Of a stretch of DNA of 63,228 nt, positions 51,506 to 60,399 are shown piece after piece; position 1 is the first letter of the stretch, and every line of letters begins with the position of its first letter. The notes under the pieces are model-generated. The model worked only from the letters and a program-made list of their open reading frames with translations. It did not search any database and was not told the DNA's origin. The position numbers and the translations under genes are program-made. This stretch comes from Pseudomonadota bacterium (lineage in GTDB: Bacteria > Pseudomonadota > Alphaproteobacteria > Rhizobiales > Xanthobacteraceae), in contig JAEXYA010000056.1 of the NCBI GenBank assembly GCA_023451825.1, positions 1-63,228 on the forward strand. Direction: 5' to 3'.

Positions 51506-53515
51506 GTGACGAGCCGCTATTTTCTGCAAGATTTTGCGACCAAGCGCGCTATCGCCGGCGCCGCATTCGGCCTGCTCGCGCTTGATGGTAATTCGGTAGC
51601 GGCAGATTTGCCCGTGAAAGCGCGACTTCAGCCTGCCTATGACTGGAGCGGCTTCTATCTCGGTGCGCATGTCGGCTACGGTGGCGCGCAGATCGGCCCA
51701 AATGCCAATCCACTGCCGGCGCAAGGGGTGTTCCTGCCGCCCACGGCAACCGGGCTGATCGGCGGCTATCAGGGCGGCTATAACTGGCAGCTCAACAACA
51801 ATCTCGTGCTCGGCATCGAAGTCGATGCGACGTTCATCAGCCCGACCGATACGGCGCGTATCGGCAATGATCCATACCACACCACCTTCGATTACTTTGC
51901 GACCGCGCGAGGACGCGCAGGTTATGCTGTCGGCACCTGGCTGCCTTACGCCACCGCGGGCTTTGCCTGGGGCAAGACCAAGCTGAATGTTCTCGACGCC
52001 GACGGTAATATCTTCTCGACCGACCAGAAGGATCACGTCGGCTGGACCGTCGGCGGCGGTGTCGAGGCTGCGGTCGGCGGCAACTGGACCGCCAAGCTCG
52101 AATACAACTATATCGACCTGAACAGGCAGACCTATGGTCTCGCCGGCTTCGGTCTGCCCGCTGTCGAGGTCGATCCGAAAATTCATGCCGTGAAGCTCGG
52201 CATGAATTACCGATTCAATGACATGCCGTCCTGGATGCCGACGACGCCGATCGCGCGCCGCGCGACGCTGCCCGAGCCGACCGACTGGAACGTGCATATC
52301 CAGACCACGCTGATCGGCTCCGGCTATCCCAGCTTCCGCTCGCCCTATGAAGGCACCAACAGCCTGTCGGGCAGCAAGCAGTTCCGCGAGACCTTCACCA
52401 CCACGGCCTTTCTCGGCTGGCGGCTGTGGGATGGCGGCGAGTTCTATTTCAATCCCGAACTTGCCCAGGGCTTTGGCTTCAACGGGACGCTGGGCCTGGC
52501 AGGCTTCCCCAATGGCGAGGCGCAGAAGGCCGGCGGCGCCTATCCGAAAATCCGCCCGCAACGCTACATGTTCCGCCAGACCTTTGGCCTCGGCGGCGAC
52601 CAGGAAGACGTGCCGGATGCGCCCAACCAGCTTGCCGGCAAGCGCGACGTGGATCGCATCACGCTGACCATCGGCCGGTTCTCGGTCGGCGATTTCTTCG
52701 ACGGCAACAGCTACGCCAAGGACCCACGCGCCGATTTCATGAACTGGGCGATGTGGTCCTCTGCGGCCTATGATTTCCCGGCGGATCTTCCCGGCTTTAC
52801 CCGCGGCGGCGTGCTGGAGCTCAACCGCAAGGACTGGGCTCTGCGCGCCGGTGTATTCCAGGTGCCATCGCAGCCGAACAGCGATCTGCTCACTTTCAAG
52901 AGCGGCGGTGCCGTCGTCGAATTCGAGGAACGACACCAGGTGTTCGAGCGGCCTGGCAAGGTGCGCGTCGGCGCCTTCGTCAATCGCGGCAATACCGGCA
53001 GCTATCGCGGCGCGCTGGCGATCGCCGCCACCGATCCGTTGCTCGACATCAACGACGTGATGGCCTCGATCCGCCGACCACGCGACAAATACGGCTTCTA
53101 TCTCAATAGCGAGCAGGAAATCGCCGACGAGATCGGCCTGTTCGGCCGCTATAGCTGGAATGACGGCCAGAACGAGATTTTGTCCTTTACCGATATCGAC
53201 CGCAGCATTTCGGGCGGCCTGTCGATCAGGGGCGGGCGCTGGGGCCGCGCTGCGGATACCATCGGCATCGGTGGCGCCATCAACGGCCTGTCAGCCGCGC
53301 ATCGCGATTTCCTCGCTGCTGGCGGCAATGGTTTGCTCATCGGCGACGGACGCTTGAACTACGGCACCGAGCGGATCCTCGAAACGTTTTATGCCTATGC
53401 GATTGACAAGAATTTTACATTCACGGCGGATTACCAGCTGATCGTGAACCCGGCCTACAATGCGGATCGTGGGCCGGTGTCGATCTTCACCGGGCGATTG
53501 CACGGGGATTTTTAA
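51506..53515 (+). CDS. Outer-membrane protein: Omp31-like barrel fused to OprB-type carbohydrate porin
   Basis: A 669-aa exported protein with a signal-like N-terminus. Residues about 40-245 look like an eight-stranded opacity/Omp31 barrel (PAYDWSGFYLGAHVGYGGAQ, GGYQGGYNWQLNNNLVLGIEVD, ending HAVKLGMNYRF). After a short Pro-containing linker, residues about 265-669 look like an OprB carbohydrate porin (WNVHIQTTLIGSGYPSFRSPYEG, LTIGRFSVGDFFDGNSYAKD, ending YQLIVNPAYNADRGPVSIFTGRLHGDF). The GTG start at 51506 has AAGGGTGA 7 nt upstream. Probably takes up sugars or other solutes. Confidence 0.85.
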   Translation: MTSRYFLQDFATKRAIAGAAFGLLALDGNSVAADLPVKARLQPAYDWSGFYLGAHVGYGGAQIGPNANPLPAQGVFLPPTATGLIGGYQGGYNWQLNNNLVLGIEVDATFISPTDTARIGNDPYHTTFDYFATARGRAGYAVGTWLPYATAGFAWGKTKLNVLDADGNIFSTDQKDHVGWTVGGGVEAAVGGNWTAKLEYNYIDLNRQTYGLAGFGLPAVEVDPKIHAVKLGMNYRFNDMPSWMPTTPIARRATLPEPTDWNVHIQTTLIGSGYPSFRSPYEGTNSLSGSKQFRETFTTTAFLGWRLWDGGEFYFNPELAQGFGFNGTLGLAGFPNGEAQKAGGAYPKIRPQRYMFRQTFGLGGDQEDVPDAPNQLAGKRDVDRITLTIGRFSVGDFFDGNSYAKDPRADFMNWAMWSSAAYDFPADLPGFTRGGVLELNRKDWALRAGVFQVPSQPNSDLLTFKSGGAVVEFEERHQVFERPGKVRVGAFVNRGNTGSYRGALAIAATDPLLDINDVMASIRRPRDKYGFYLNSEQEIADEIGLFGRYSWNDGQNEILSFTDIDRSISGGLSIRGGRWGRAADTIGIGGAINGLSAAHRDFLAAGGNGLLIGDGRLNYGTERILETFYAYAIDKNFTFTADYQLIVNPAYNADRGPVSIFTGRLHGDF

Positions 53516-53534
53516 TTCCCCTCAACAAACTCCA

Positions 53535-53580
53535 CCCTCATCCTGAGACGCGCGCAAGTGCGCGCTCCTCACCATGAGGG
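53535..53580. repeat. Short copy of the CCCTCATCCTGAG palindrome family
   Basis: ccctcatcctgagacgcgcg and cgcgctcctcaccatgaggg form one hairpin between the convergent porin and GltB-like genes. A reduced form of the repeats at 38187-38448. Confidence 0.88.
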
Positions 53581-53590
53581 ACGGAGAGAT

Positions 53591-55231
53591 CTACGCCGCG
53601 CCCCGCATATCCATCGGCTGGAACGACTCCGCCTGCGCCATCGCCCAGGCCTCGCGAAAGCGCTTGTCATTGGTGCCGTGGATCAACTCGCTTGGCGCCA
53701 GCTGCGGATAGAGCTGCGTAAACGACATCACGTCATTGTCCGGCGAACGATGCGAGAAGTGCATCGGGCGGATCTGCTGCGGATGTTCGAGCCCTGCCGC
53801 GGCGATCAACTCGGCCAGCGCATGCAGCGTCGCCTCGTGGAAATTCAGCACGCGATCCGTCTTTTGCGGCACGGCAAGCGCACGCGCCCGCGTCGGGTCC
53901 TGCGTCGCGACGCCGGTCGGACAGCGATCGGTGTGGCAGCTGAGCGACTGGATGCAGCCGAGCGCGAACATGAAGCCGCGCGCCGAATTGCACCAGTCGG
54001 CACCGAGCGCCATGGCGCGGGCGATATCGAATGCGGTCGCGATCTTACCGGACGCGCCAAGCTTGATGCGATCACGTGCGCCGATCCCGATCAGCGCGTT
54101 GTGCACGAAATTGATGCCCTCGCGCATCGGCATGCCGAGATGATCCATGAATTCCAGCGGCGCCGCACCGGTGCCGCCTTCATTGCCATCGACCACGATG
54201 AAATCCGGATAGATGCCGGTATGCAGCATCGCTTTGCAGATGGCGAGAAATTCCCAGGGATGGCCGATGCACAGCTTGAACCCGGTCGGCTTGCCGCCGG
54301 ACAAACGACGCATCTTGTCGATGAACTGCATCATCTCGATCGGTGTCGCAAACGCCTTGTGATAGGGTGGCGAGATGCAGTCCTCGCCCATCGCCACGCC
54401 GCGAATAAGCGAAATCTCTTCGGACACCTTCGCTGCCGGCAGCACGCCGCCATGGCCGGGCTTGGCGCCCTGACTGACTTTGAGCTCCACCATCTTGATC
54501 TGGTCGAGCGCGGCGCGCGCGGCGAACTTGTCCGGATCGAATTCGCCGGCAAGGGTGCGACAACCGAAATATCCGGAGCCGATCTCCCAGATCAGGTCGC
54601 CGCCTTCCTGCTCGTGATAGGGGCTGACACCGCCCTCGCCGGTGTCATGGGCAAAATTGCCTTTCTTCGCCCCGGCATTAAGTGCGCGGATCGCATTCTG
54701 GCTGAGCGCACCAAAGCTCATGGCGGAGATGTTGAGCACCGAAGCCGAGTAAGGCCGCAGGCAATCCGGCCCGCCGATGGTGATGCGAAACTGTTCGGTG
54801 GCATGCGGCTTCGGCGCCACCGAGTGATTCATCCATTCATAGCCTTCCTCATAGACGTTTTTCTGCGTACCGAAGGGCCGCTTGTCGAGCACCATCTTGG
54901 CGCGTTGATACACGACGGCGCGCGTATCGCGACTGAACGGCATGCCGTCCTTCTCGCTCTCGAAGAAATACTGCCGCATCTCCGGGCGGATTTCCTCGAG
55001 CAGGAAGCGGATATGCGCCGAGATCGGGTAATTGCGCAAAACCGCATGATCTTTCTGAAACAGATCATGAAAGCCAAGCGCGGCGAGGCAGCCGAAGATG
55101 GTTGCGGGGATGATCACCAGATGGATCAGTCTGTGATCCCAGATGCCCATCGCGATCAGAAACAAGGTTGCAACGCTGCAGATCGTCAACACGATATAGC
55201 GCGGCGTGAATGGAAGCATCACGGTTTGCAT
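53591..55231 (-). CDS. FMN-binding glutamate-synthase-type protein (GltB-like central domain), membrane-anchored
   Basis: A 546-aa protein. Two N-terminal hydrophobic segments (YIVLTICSVATLFLIAMGIW, LIHLVIIPATIFGCLAALGF) precede the glutamate-synthase alpha/beta barrel: LNISAMSFGALSQNAIRALN, VELKVSQGAKPGHGGVLPA, VVDGNEGGTGAAPLEFMDH and GADWCNSARGFMFALGCIQS. The [3Fe-4S] site is kept as C-x5-C-x4-C in GCIQSLSCHTDRCPTG. The glutaminase domain and C-terminal beta helix of true glutamate synthase are missing, so it may use ammonia or act on another substrate. ATG 55231 chosen at the start of the first hydrophobic segment. Confidence 0.9.
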   Translation of the reverse strand: MQTVMLPFTPRYIVLTICSVATLFLIAMGIWDHRLIHLVIIPATIFGCLAALGFHDLFQKDHAVLRNYPISAHIRFLLEEIRPEMRQYFFESEKDGMPFSRDTRAVVYQRAKMVLDKRPFGTQKNVYEEGYEWMNHSVAPKPHATEQFRITIGGPDCLRPYSASVLNISAMSFGALSQNAIRALNAGAKKGNFAHDTGEGGVSPYHEQEGGDLIWEIGSGYFGCRTLAGEFDPDKFAARAALDQIKMVELKVSQGAKPGHGGVLPAAKVSEEISLIRGVAMGEDCISPPYHKAFATPIEMMQFIDKMRRLSGGKPTGFKLCIGHPWEFLAICKAMLHTGIYPDFIVVDGNEGGTGAAPLEFMDHLGMPMREGINFVHNALIGIGARDRIKLGASGKIATAFDIARAMALGADWCNSARGFMFALGCIQSLSCHTDRCPTGVATQDPTRARALAVPQKTDRVLNFHEATLHALAELIAAAGLEHPQQIRPMHFSHRSPDNDVMSFTQLYPQLAPSELIHGTNDKRFREAWAMAQAESFQPMDMRGAA

Positions 55232-55361
55232 GGACCTGCTCTCGACTAGTGGGCGCTCAGCCTTACGAAGTTCGGATGACGCACAGATCACAAACCGCAC
55301 GTCAGGCTGACGAGACTAGCGCATCAAGCTCACCCAAGTCTTGCGATGCTCCAAAACGACA

Positions 55362-55383
55362 AAACCCGCGCGGGGCGCGGGTT
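55362..55383 (-). terminator. Hairpin terminator, minus strand
   Basis: On the minus strand aaacccgcgc pairs with gcgcgggttt, followed by TTGTCGTTTT. Lies downstream of fpr (after a palindromic repeat) and upstream of the GltB-like gene. Confidence 0.6.
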
Positions 55384-55408
55384 TGCGGTGCAATGGCCAC
55401 TCACTCCG

Positions 55409-55542
55409 CCCTCATGGTGAGGAGCGCGCTCTTGCGCGCGTCTCGAACCATGACTGGCCTGGCTCGGAGTGTGCCGCCATCCCTTGCGAATGGCTTCGCC
55501 ATTCGCTGGGAGACGCCGCTGCGCGGCTCCTCAGGATGAGGG
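55409..55542. repeat. Palindromic repeat (CCCTCATGGTGAGGAG family)
   Basis: Begins ccctcatggtgaggagcgcg and ends cggctcctcaggatgaggg, the inverted orientation of the 38187-38448 copies, with internal gcgtctcgaaccatg and an inner palindrome cgaatggcttcgccattcg. Lies in the 332-bp gap between the GltB-like gene and fpr; the rest of the gap shows no gene. Confidence 0.92.
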
Positions 55543-55563
55543 CAGAGTGGGCTGAAAGTGCGC

Positions 55564-56337
55564 TTAGCGCTCGACGAACGCCTTTTCGATCACGAAGTGG
55601 CCAGGCTTGTTGCCGGCGCCTTCGAGGAAATCGCGCTTCTCGAACATGTTCTTGAGATCCTCGAGCATCGCCGGGCTGCCGCACAGCATGATGCGGTCGG
55701 TTTCGATATCCAGTGGGCCCTGGCCGAGATCCTTGAAGATCTGGCCGGATTCGATCAGGTCCGTGATGCGGCCACGGTTGCGGAACGGTTCGCGGGTCAC
55801 CGTCGGGTAATAGGTGAACTTGTCCTTCATCAACTCGCCGAACATCTCGTCCTTCTGCAGACGTTCGACCAGGCGTTCGCCATAGGCCAGTTCGGAGACC
55901 TGGCGGCAGCCATGCACCAGCACGACCTGCTCGTACTGGTCATAGACTTCCGGATCCTTGATCAGGCTGGCGAAGGGCGCGAGGCCGGTGCCGGTGGACA
56001 GCATCAGCAGGCGCTTGCCCGGCAGCAGGCTGTCGGTGACCAGCGTGCCCACCGCCTTGCGGGCGACCAGGATGGTGTCGCCTTCCTTGATCTTCTGCAG
56101 GCGCGAGGTCAGCGGACCGTCCGGCACCTTGATGCTGAAGAACTCGAGCTCTTCTTCATGGTTCGCGCTGGCCATCGAATAGGCGCGCAGCAGCGGCTTG
56201 CCATCGACTTCGAGGCCGATCATGGCGAACTGGCCGTTCTGGAAACGGAACGAGGTGTCGCGCGTGGCGCGGAAGGAGAACAGCGTGTCGGTCCAATGCT
56301 GGACGGAGGTCACGGTTTCGCGGTGAAAGGCGCTCAT
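55564..56337 (-). CDS. fpr: Ferredoxin-NADP+ reductase
   Basis: A 257-aa flavoprotein moving electrons between NADPH and ferredoxin or flavodoxin. FAD motif RAYSMASA, pyrophosphate-binding LLMLSTGTGLAPFASLI, NADP-binding region LVHGCRQVSELAYGERL and C-terminal DRIMLCGSPAMLEDL; the end HFVIEKAFVER is the bacterial subclass tail. Same strand as the GltB-like gene, which itself needs a reductant, though a terminator lies between them. Confidence 0.95.
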   Translation of the reverse strand: MSAFHRETVTSVQHWTDTLFSFRATRDTSFRFQNGQFAMIGLEVDGKPLLRAYSMASANHEEELEFFSIKVPDGPLTSRLQKIKEGDTILVARKAVGTLVTDSLLPGKRLLMLSTGTGLAPFASLIKDPEVYDQYEQVVLVHGCRQVSELAYGERLVERLQKDEMFGELMKDKFTYYPTVTREPFRNRGRITDLIESGQIFKDLGQGPLDIETDRIMLCGSPAMLEDLKNMFEKRDFLEGAGNKPGHFVIEKAFVER

Positions 56338-56711
56338 GGGATATGATTTTCCGGTGCGGGCTTAGCTTAGAACGATTACATTCGAAGCCGCGTCAGATGC
56401 TGAGAAACCCTTGCGGCAATTGGCTAAATTGGGCTTTCGCAGATGCGAATGACATCTATTCAAAGATGCCTCGGAGTGCAATTGCGGATTGACGGAGGCA
56501 GGTCACAAATTTGCAAATCAGGTTACCGCCGGGCAAGGGCCAAGTTTGATCCAGGACATTTAATTTCTCTAAACCAGCATTTTCAGACCTATCCTTGCTC
56601 GAGGTCCGCCAAACCATCTGCTGGATTGGCTGCGTCCGTTCCGGTAATTTCTCACTCCTTTGGGAGTCGCTCGCGGCGGCTTCTTCGTTCACTGACCGGC
56701 GCCAGGCCTCA
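56338..56711. other. 374-bp divergent intergenic region, AT-richer
   Basis: Lies between fpr and the ATP-grasp gene. Visibly richer in A/T than the genes around it (aatttgcaaatcagg, acatttaatttctc). I see no reading frame with a credible start, and no repeat. It probably holds both promoters and a long 5' leader for the ATP-grasp gene. Confidence 0.5.
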
Positions 56712-57719
56712 ATGACCCCATTTCGCGCCATCCGGGCCGGCAAGCCGGCCTACTATCCCGACCAGACGATCTATGCGGAATATGCCGCAAGCGAGCTGGG
56801 GCTGGGCTTTGCCGAACTGGATGGCGGCACAGGGCTGATCTTCGAGGTCTCGGGTGCAGGCAAGCACGCCGCCTTCGGGGCCGGGCGCGGCTCGTTCTTT
56901 CCGCAAAACAACGCCACCGCGGCGACGCTGGCCAATGACAAGCATATGGCCAATGTGCTGATGGCCCGCGCCGGCCTCGCGACATTGGGCGGCGATTATT
57001 TCTTCCTGCACGACCGGCATCGCGCCCACCGCGCGCCGGGCCACGAGCGCGCGGATGCGCTGGCTTATTTCAACAAACTCGATGACCACGCATTCATCAA
57101 ACCGTTGAACGGATCGCGGGGGGATTTCGCCCAGATCGTCAGCGGCTCCGATGATCTCGCCAGATATCTGGAGAGCGTGGCGCAACACTATGATGCCATC
57201 CTGATCCAGCCGGTCCATTCCGGGAGCGAATATCGCATCTTCGTACTCGACGACGAGATCGTCTACGCCGCGACCAAATCAGTTCCCTTCGTCACCGGCG
57301 ACGGCAGCACATCCGTTCGACAACTCGTCGCCGCGCAGCAGGCGCAACTCGAAGCGCGCGGTGTCTCCGCCGCACCGCTTGATGGCCTCGTCAGTGAGCC
57401 TGGCTTCATTCCCGCGCAGGGCGAACGGTTCGTCCTGCTTGGCCGCACCAATCTGAGCGCAGGCGGCCGCATGGCATTTGCAGAACCGGACGATGCAGAA
57501 CCGGTTTTCAACGCGGCGCGGACCGCGCTGAAGGCGCTCGGGCTGCGCGCAGGAGCCATCGATCTCTTCATCCAGCCCGTCAAGGCTGCTGGGCCATTGC
57601 GCATCATCGAGGTCAATGCCAATCCCTCGATCCGCTTTCTCGAGGATGCCGGCCGCGACGATCTCATCCTGCGCATCTGGCGCCACACCTTCACTTCGCT
57701 GGGCCTGATCCATGTTTAA
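56712..57719 (+). CDS. ATP-grasp ligase, cyanophycin-synthetase / RimK-like
   Basis: A 335-aa ATP-grasp enzyme. Features: NNATAATLANDKHMANVLMARAG (start of the grasp), DHAFIKPLNGSRGDFAQIV (nucleotide-binding Lys), a loop EYRIFVLDDEIVYAATKSVP and the metal-binding end RIIEVNANPSIRFLE (Glu300, Asn302, Asn304). It resembles the ATP-grasp domain of cyanophycin synthetase and RimK-like amino-acid ligases, but is a separate protein. It overlaps the next gene, a Mur/FolC-type ligase, by 8 bp. Start ATG 56712 with an AGG upstream; earlier in-frame starts lie in non-coding-looking DNA. Confidence 0.85.
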   Translation: MTPFRAIRAGKPAYYPDQTIYAEYAASELGLGFAELDGGTGLIFEVSGAGKHAAFGAGRGSFFPQNNATAATLANDKHMANVLMARAGLATLGGDYFFLHDRHRAHRAPGHERADALAYFNKLDDHAFIKPLNGSRGDFAQIVSGSDDLARYLESVAQHYDAILIQPVHSGSEYRIFVLDDEIVYAATKSVPFVTGDGSTSVRQLVAAQQAQLEARGVSAAPLDGLVSEPGFIPAQGERFVLLGRTNLSAGGRMAFAEPDDAEPVFNAARTALKALGLRAGAIDLFIQPVKAAGPLRIIEVNANPSIRFLEDAGRDDLILRIWRHTFTSLGLIHV

Positions 57720-59034
57720 CCTGCCCAAATACGGCACCGGCGGCATCGGCCTGGCGCGTCTCGCACAATTGCTCGATGTGCTGTCGATCGACCGTGCACG
57801 CCTGCAGCAACATTCGCTTGTCATCACCGGCTCCAACGGCAAGGGATCGACGGCCGCCTTCTGCGCCTCAATCGGCCGCACCTTTGGCCTGCGCACGGGG
57901 CTGTTCACCTCGCCGCATCTGTATCGCTTCAACGAGCGCTTCCAGATCGACGGCGAACCCGTCGATGACGAATTGCTCGAAGCCCTCGTATTGCGCGTCG
58001 CCACCGCCATCACCGACCTCGACCATCACGGCGTCACCGAGACCTTCGGTGCTTTCGAAGCGCAGTTCGCACTGGCCTGTCTCTACTTTCAGGAGATGGG
58101 CTGCGATCTCGCGGTGTTCGAGGCGGGCATCGGCGGCCGTTATGATCCTGTGCGCCTGATCGGCGCCACGCTCACTTGCGTCACCTCGGTGGATCTCGAA
58201 CACACCACGCTGCTCGGCAATTCGCTGGCGTTGATCGCGTCCGACAAGAGCGATGCCTGCGCCAGCCACGGCACCGTGATCTATGGCGAGAACTGCCTGC
58301 CGCTGCGCGCGCACCTCGCCGAATACAACCGCAACCGCCATGTCAGCGGCCAGCATGTCGGTGATGGCATCGTCATCAGCAATGTGGTGACGTCGGCGAA
58401 AGCGCAGAATTTCAATTGCCGCGTGGGCGAGACGATTTTGCGCGGGCTGGAAATCACCCTGCACGGCGAATTCCAGCTCAACAATGCCGCGATCGCGGCC
58501 GCTTTGTTCCTGCTGTGGATGCAACGCATGCATCCGGATGCCGAAGCCACCCGCATTGATCACGCGATTCGTACAGGCCTGCGCGAGACGAAGTGGCCCG
58601 GCCGTCTCGAAGTCATCCAGCGCGATCCGCTCACGGTGATCGATGTCGGCCACACGCCCGATGGCGTGATGCAGGCGCTGCGCGGGCTGCATGCGATCCA
58701 CGGAAAAGACGACTGGCTGCTGGTGCTCGGCGTTTCCGCCGACAAGAATGTGGACGAGATCGCGCAGCATCTGGCGCCGCAATTCGGTGCGATCGTCTGC
58801 ACGCGTGCGCATCACAAGGGGGCCGATGCGCGCATCGTTGGCGCAGCCGCGCGCAAGGCGCATTCCACCGCGCGCATCCATGTCGCCAATGCCATGGAGG
58901 ATGCGGTGAAGCTGAGCCAGCAACTGGCGCGCACCGTGCCGCGCAAGGTCTATGTTGCCGGCGGGCTTTTCGTGGCGATCGAATATGCGACGGTGCTGCG
59001 CGGCGGCAAAGCTGAAGACTTGCAGTTTTTCTAA
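57712..59034 (+). CDS. FolC/Mur-type peptide ligase paired with the ATP-grasp protein
   Basis: A 440-aa Mur-ligase superfamily protein closest in look to folylpolyglutamate synthase: FNLPKYGTGGIGLARLAQLL, P-loop ITGSNGKGSTAAF (residues 38-50), GLFTSPHLYRFNERF, VFEAGIGGRYDPVRLIG, VDLEHTTLLGNSLALIASDK and C-terminal VIDVGHTPDGVMQALRGL. A true folC normally sits beside other folate or accD genes; this copy follows an ATP-grasp gene with an 8-bp overlap. Together they mirror the ATP-grasp plus Mur halves of cyanophycin synthetase, so a peptide or amino-acid polymer product is plausible. Confidence 0.85.
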   Translation: MFNLPKYGTGGIGLARLAQLLDVLSIDRARLQQHSLVITGSNGKGSTAAFCASIGRTFGLRTGLFTSPHLYRFNERFQIDGEPVDDELLEALVLRVATAITDLDHHGVTETFGAFEAQFALACLYFQEMGCDLAVFEAGIGGRYDPVRLIGATLTCVTSVDLEHTTLLGNSLALIASDKSDACASHGTVIYGENCLPLRAHLAEYNRNRHVSGQHVGDGIVISNVVTSAKAQNFNCRVGETILRGLEITLHGEFQLNNAAIAAALFLLWMQRMHPDAEATRIDHAIRTGLRETKWPGRLEVIQRDPLTVIDVGHTPDGVMQALRGLHAIHGKDDWLLVLGVSADKNVDEIAQHLAPQFGAIVCTRAHHKGADARIVGAAARKAHSTARIHVANAMEDAVKLSQQLARTVPRKVYVAGGLFVAIEYATVLRGGKAEDLQFF

Positions 59035-59042
59035 CTCGGAGC

Positions 59043-59151
59043 CGTAGGATGGGTTGAGCGCAGCGAAAACCCATCACCTTTCCCCTGCGGCTGGCTCGGC
59101 TGATGGGTTTTCGCTTTCGGCGCTCCGCGCCTGCGCTCAACCCATCCTACG
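59043..59151. repeat. Palindromic repeat (CGTAGGATGGGTTGA family), copy 3
   Basis: Ends cgtaggatgggttgagcgca and gctcaacccatcctacg; inner cgaaaacccatcac / tgatgggttttcg. Begins 9 nt after the FolC-like stop. Confidence 0.93.
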
Positions 59152-59212
59152 CGATCGCATTGCCCCTCGCCGCCATGCCACGTAACCTACAAAAAACACA
59201 GGGAGGCACGAT

Positions 59213-60214
59213 ATGACCGACACCATCAACCGCCAGGTTCTGCTGGTGGAGAAGCCCGCGGGCAAACTCGGCTCGGAGCATTTCAAGCTCATCGATGGCC
59301 CGATGCCGGAGCCGAAGGAAGGCGAGGCGCTGCTGCGCGTGCGCTATATCTCGCTCGACGCCGCCAATCGCGCCTGGATGCATGGCGCCACCTATCGTTC
59401 GGCCGTGGAGGCCAACAGCGTAATGGCCGGCGGCGGCATCGCCGAAGTCGTGTCGTCAAAATCCGACGCGTTGAAACCCGGCGATATCGTGTTCGGCGAC
59501 ACCGGCTGGCAGAACTATGCCGCCGTGCCGGCGAAACATCTGACGAAAATGCCGCGCATGGAGCCGCTGACGCATCTTCTCTCGATTTACGGCATCGCCG
59601 GCCTCACCGCCTATTTCGGCCTGCTCCATGTGGGCAAGCCCAAGGAAAGCGAGACGGTCGTCGTCTCCGCAGCCGCCGGCTCGGTCGGCTCCATCGTCGG
59701 GCAAATTGCAAAACTGAAAGGCTGCCGCGTGATCGGCATCGCCGGCGGCGCTGACAAGTGCAAATGGCTGACCTCCGAACTCGGCTTCGATGCCGCCGTG
59801 GATTACAAGGACGGCGCAGTGTTCAAGGCGCTGAAGGCAGCGGCGCCTGACGGCATCGACGTTTATTTCGACAATGTCGGCGGCGACATCCTCGAAGCCT
59901 GCCTGCCGCAGATGAACCTCAATGGCCGCATCGCCTGCTGCGGCGCCATTTCGCAATATGACGGCGCGCCCTCCGCCACCGGCCCGCGCGGCGTACCCGG
60001 CCTGATCGTGGTGAAGCGTCTCACCATGCAGGGTTTCATCGTGATGGACTATATGAAGCAGCGCGGCGAGGCGTTGAACGATCTGCAGGGCTGGGTGTCG
60101 TCCGGCAAGATCAAGGTGCTGGAGGATGTGATCGATGGCATCGAGAATACGCCGCAGGCGCTGATCGGATTGCTGGCGGGCGAGAACAGGGGCAAGCGGA
60201 TGGTGCGGGTGTAG
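59213..60214 (+). CDS. NADP-dependent medium-chain reductase, CurA/YncB-like
   Basis: A 333-aa zinc-free medium-chain dehydrogenase/reductase: DAANRAWMHGATYRSAVEAN near the start, nucleotide-binding VVVSAAAGSVGSIVGQIAKLKGCRVIGIAGG, DVYFDNVGGDILEACLPQMN and GRIACCGAISQYDG. These are the marks of the leukotriene-B4-dehydrogenase / CurA group that reduce double bonds of enones. Ribosome site AGGGAGG. The stop is 4 nt ahead of a long palindrome. Confidence 0.92.
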   Translation: MTDTINRQVLLVEKPAGKLGSEHFKLIDGPMPEPKEGEALLRVRYISLDAANRAWMHGATYRSAVEANSVMAGGGIAEVVSSKSDALKPGDIVFGDTGWQNYAAVPAKHLTKMPRMEPLTHLLSIYGIAGLTAYFGLLHVGKPKESETVVVSAAAGSVGSIVGQIAKLKGCRVIGIAGGADKCKWLTSELGFDAAVDYKDGAVFKALKAAAPDGIDVYFDNVGGDILEACLPQMNLNGRIACCGAISQYDGAPSATGPRGVPGLIVVKRLTMQGFIVMDYMKQRGEALNDLQGWVSSGKIKVLEDVIDGIENTPQALIGLLAGENRGKRMVRV

Positions 60215-60217
60215 TTC

Positions 60218-60394
60218 TTTTCCCTCCCCCTAGCGTGGCGCAGCCACGCGACGCGGGGAGGGTGGATCGACCGCGCAGCGGTCGAGACGGGTGGGGTTTC
60301 TCCCCACGGTAGGACGCCACGTGGGGAGAGACCCCACCCGGCGCTACGCGCCACCCTCCCCGCTGCGCCGCTTCGCGGCTTGGGGGAGGGAAAA
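60218..60394. repeat. Long palindromic repeat (CTCCCTCCCCCAAG family), copy 2
   Basis: Ends ttttccctccccctagcg and ggcttgggggagggaaaa, with inner gagacgggtggggtttctcc / gtggggagagaccccaccc. Lies between the convergent CurA-like and TIGR02302 genes and can serve both as a 3' hairpin. Confidence 0.93.
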
Positions 60395-60399
60395 GCTCC

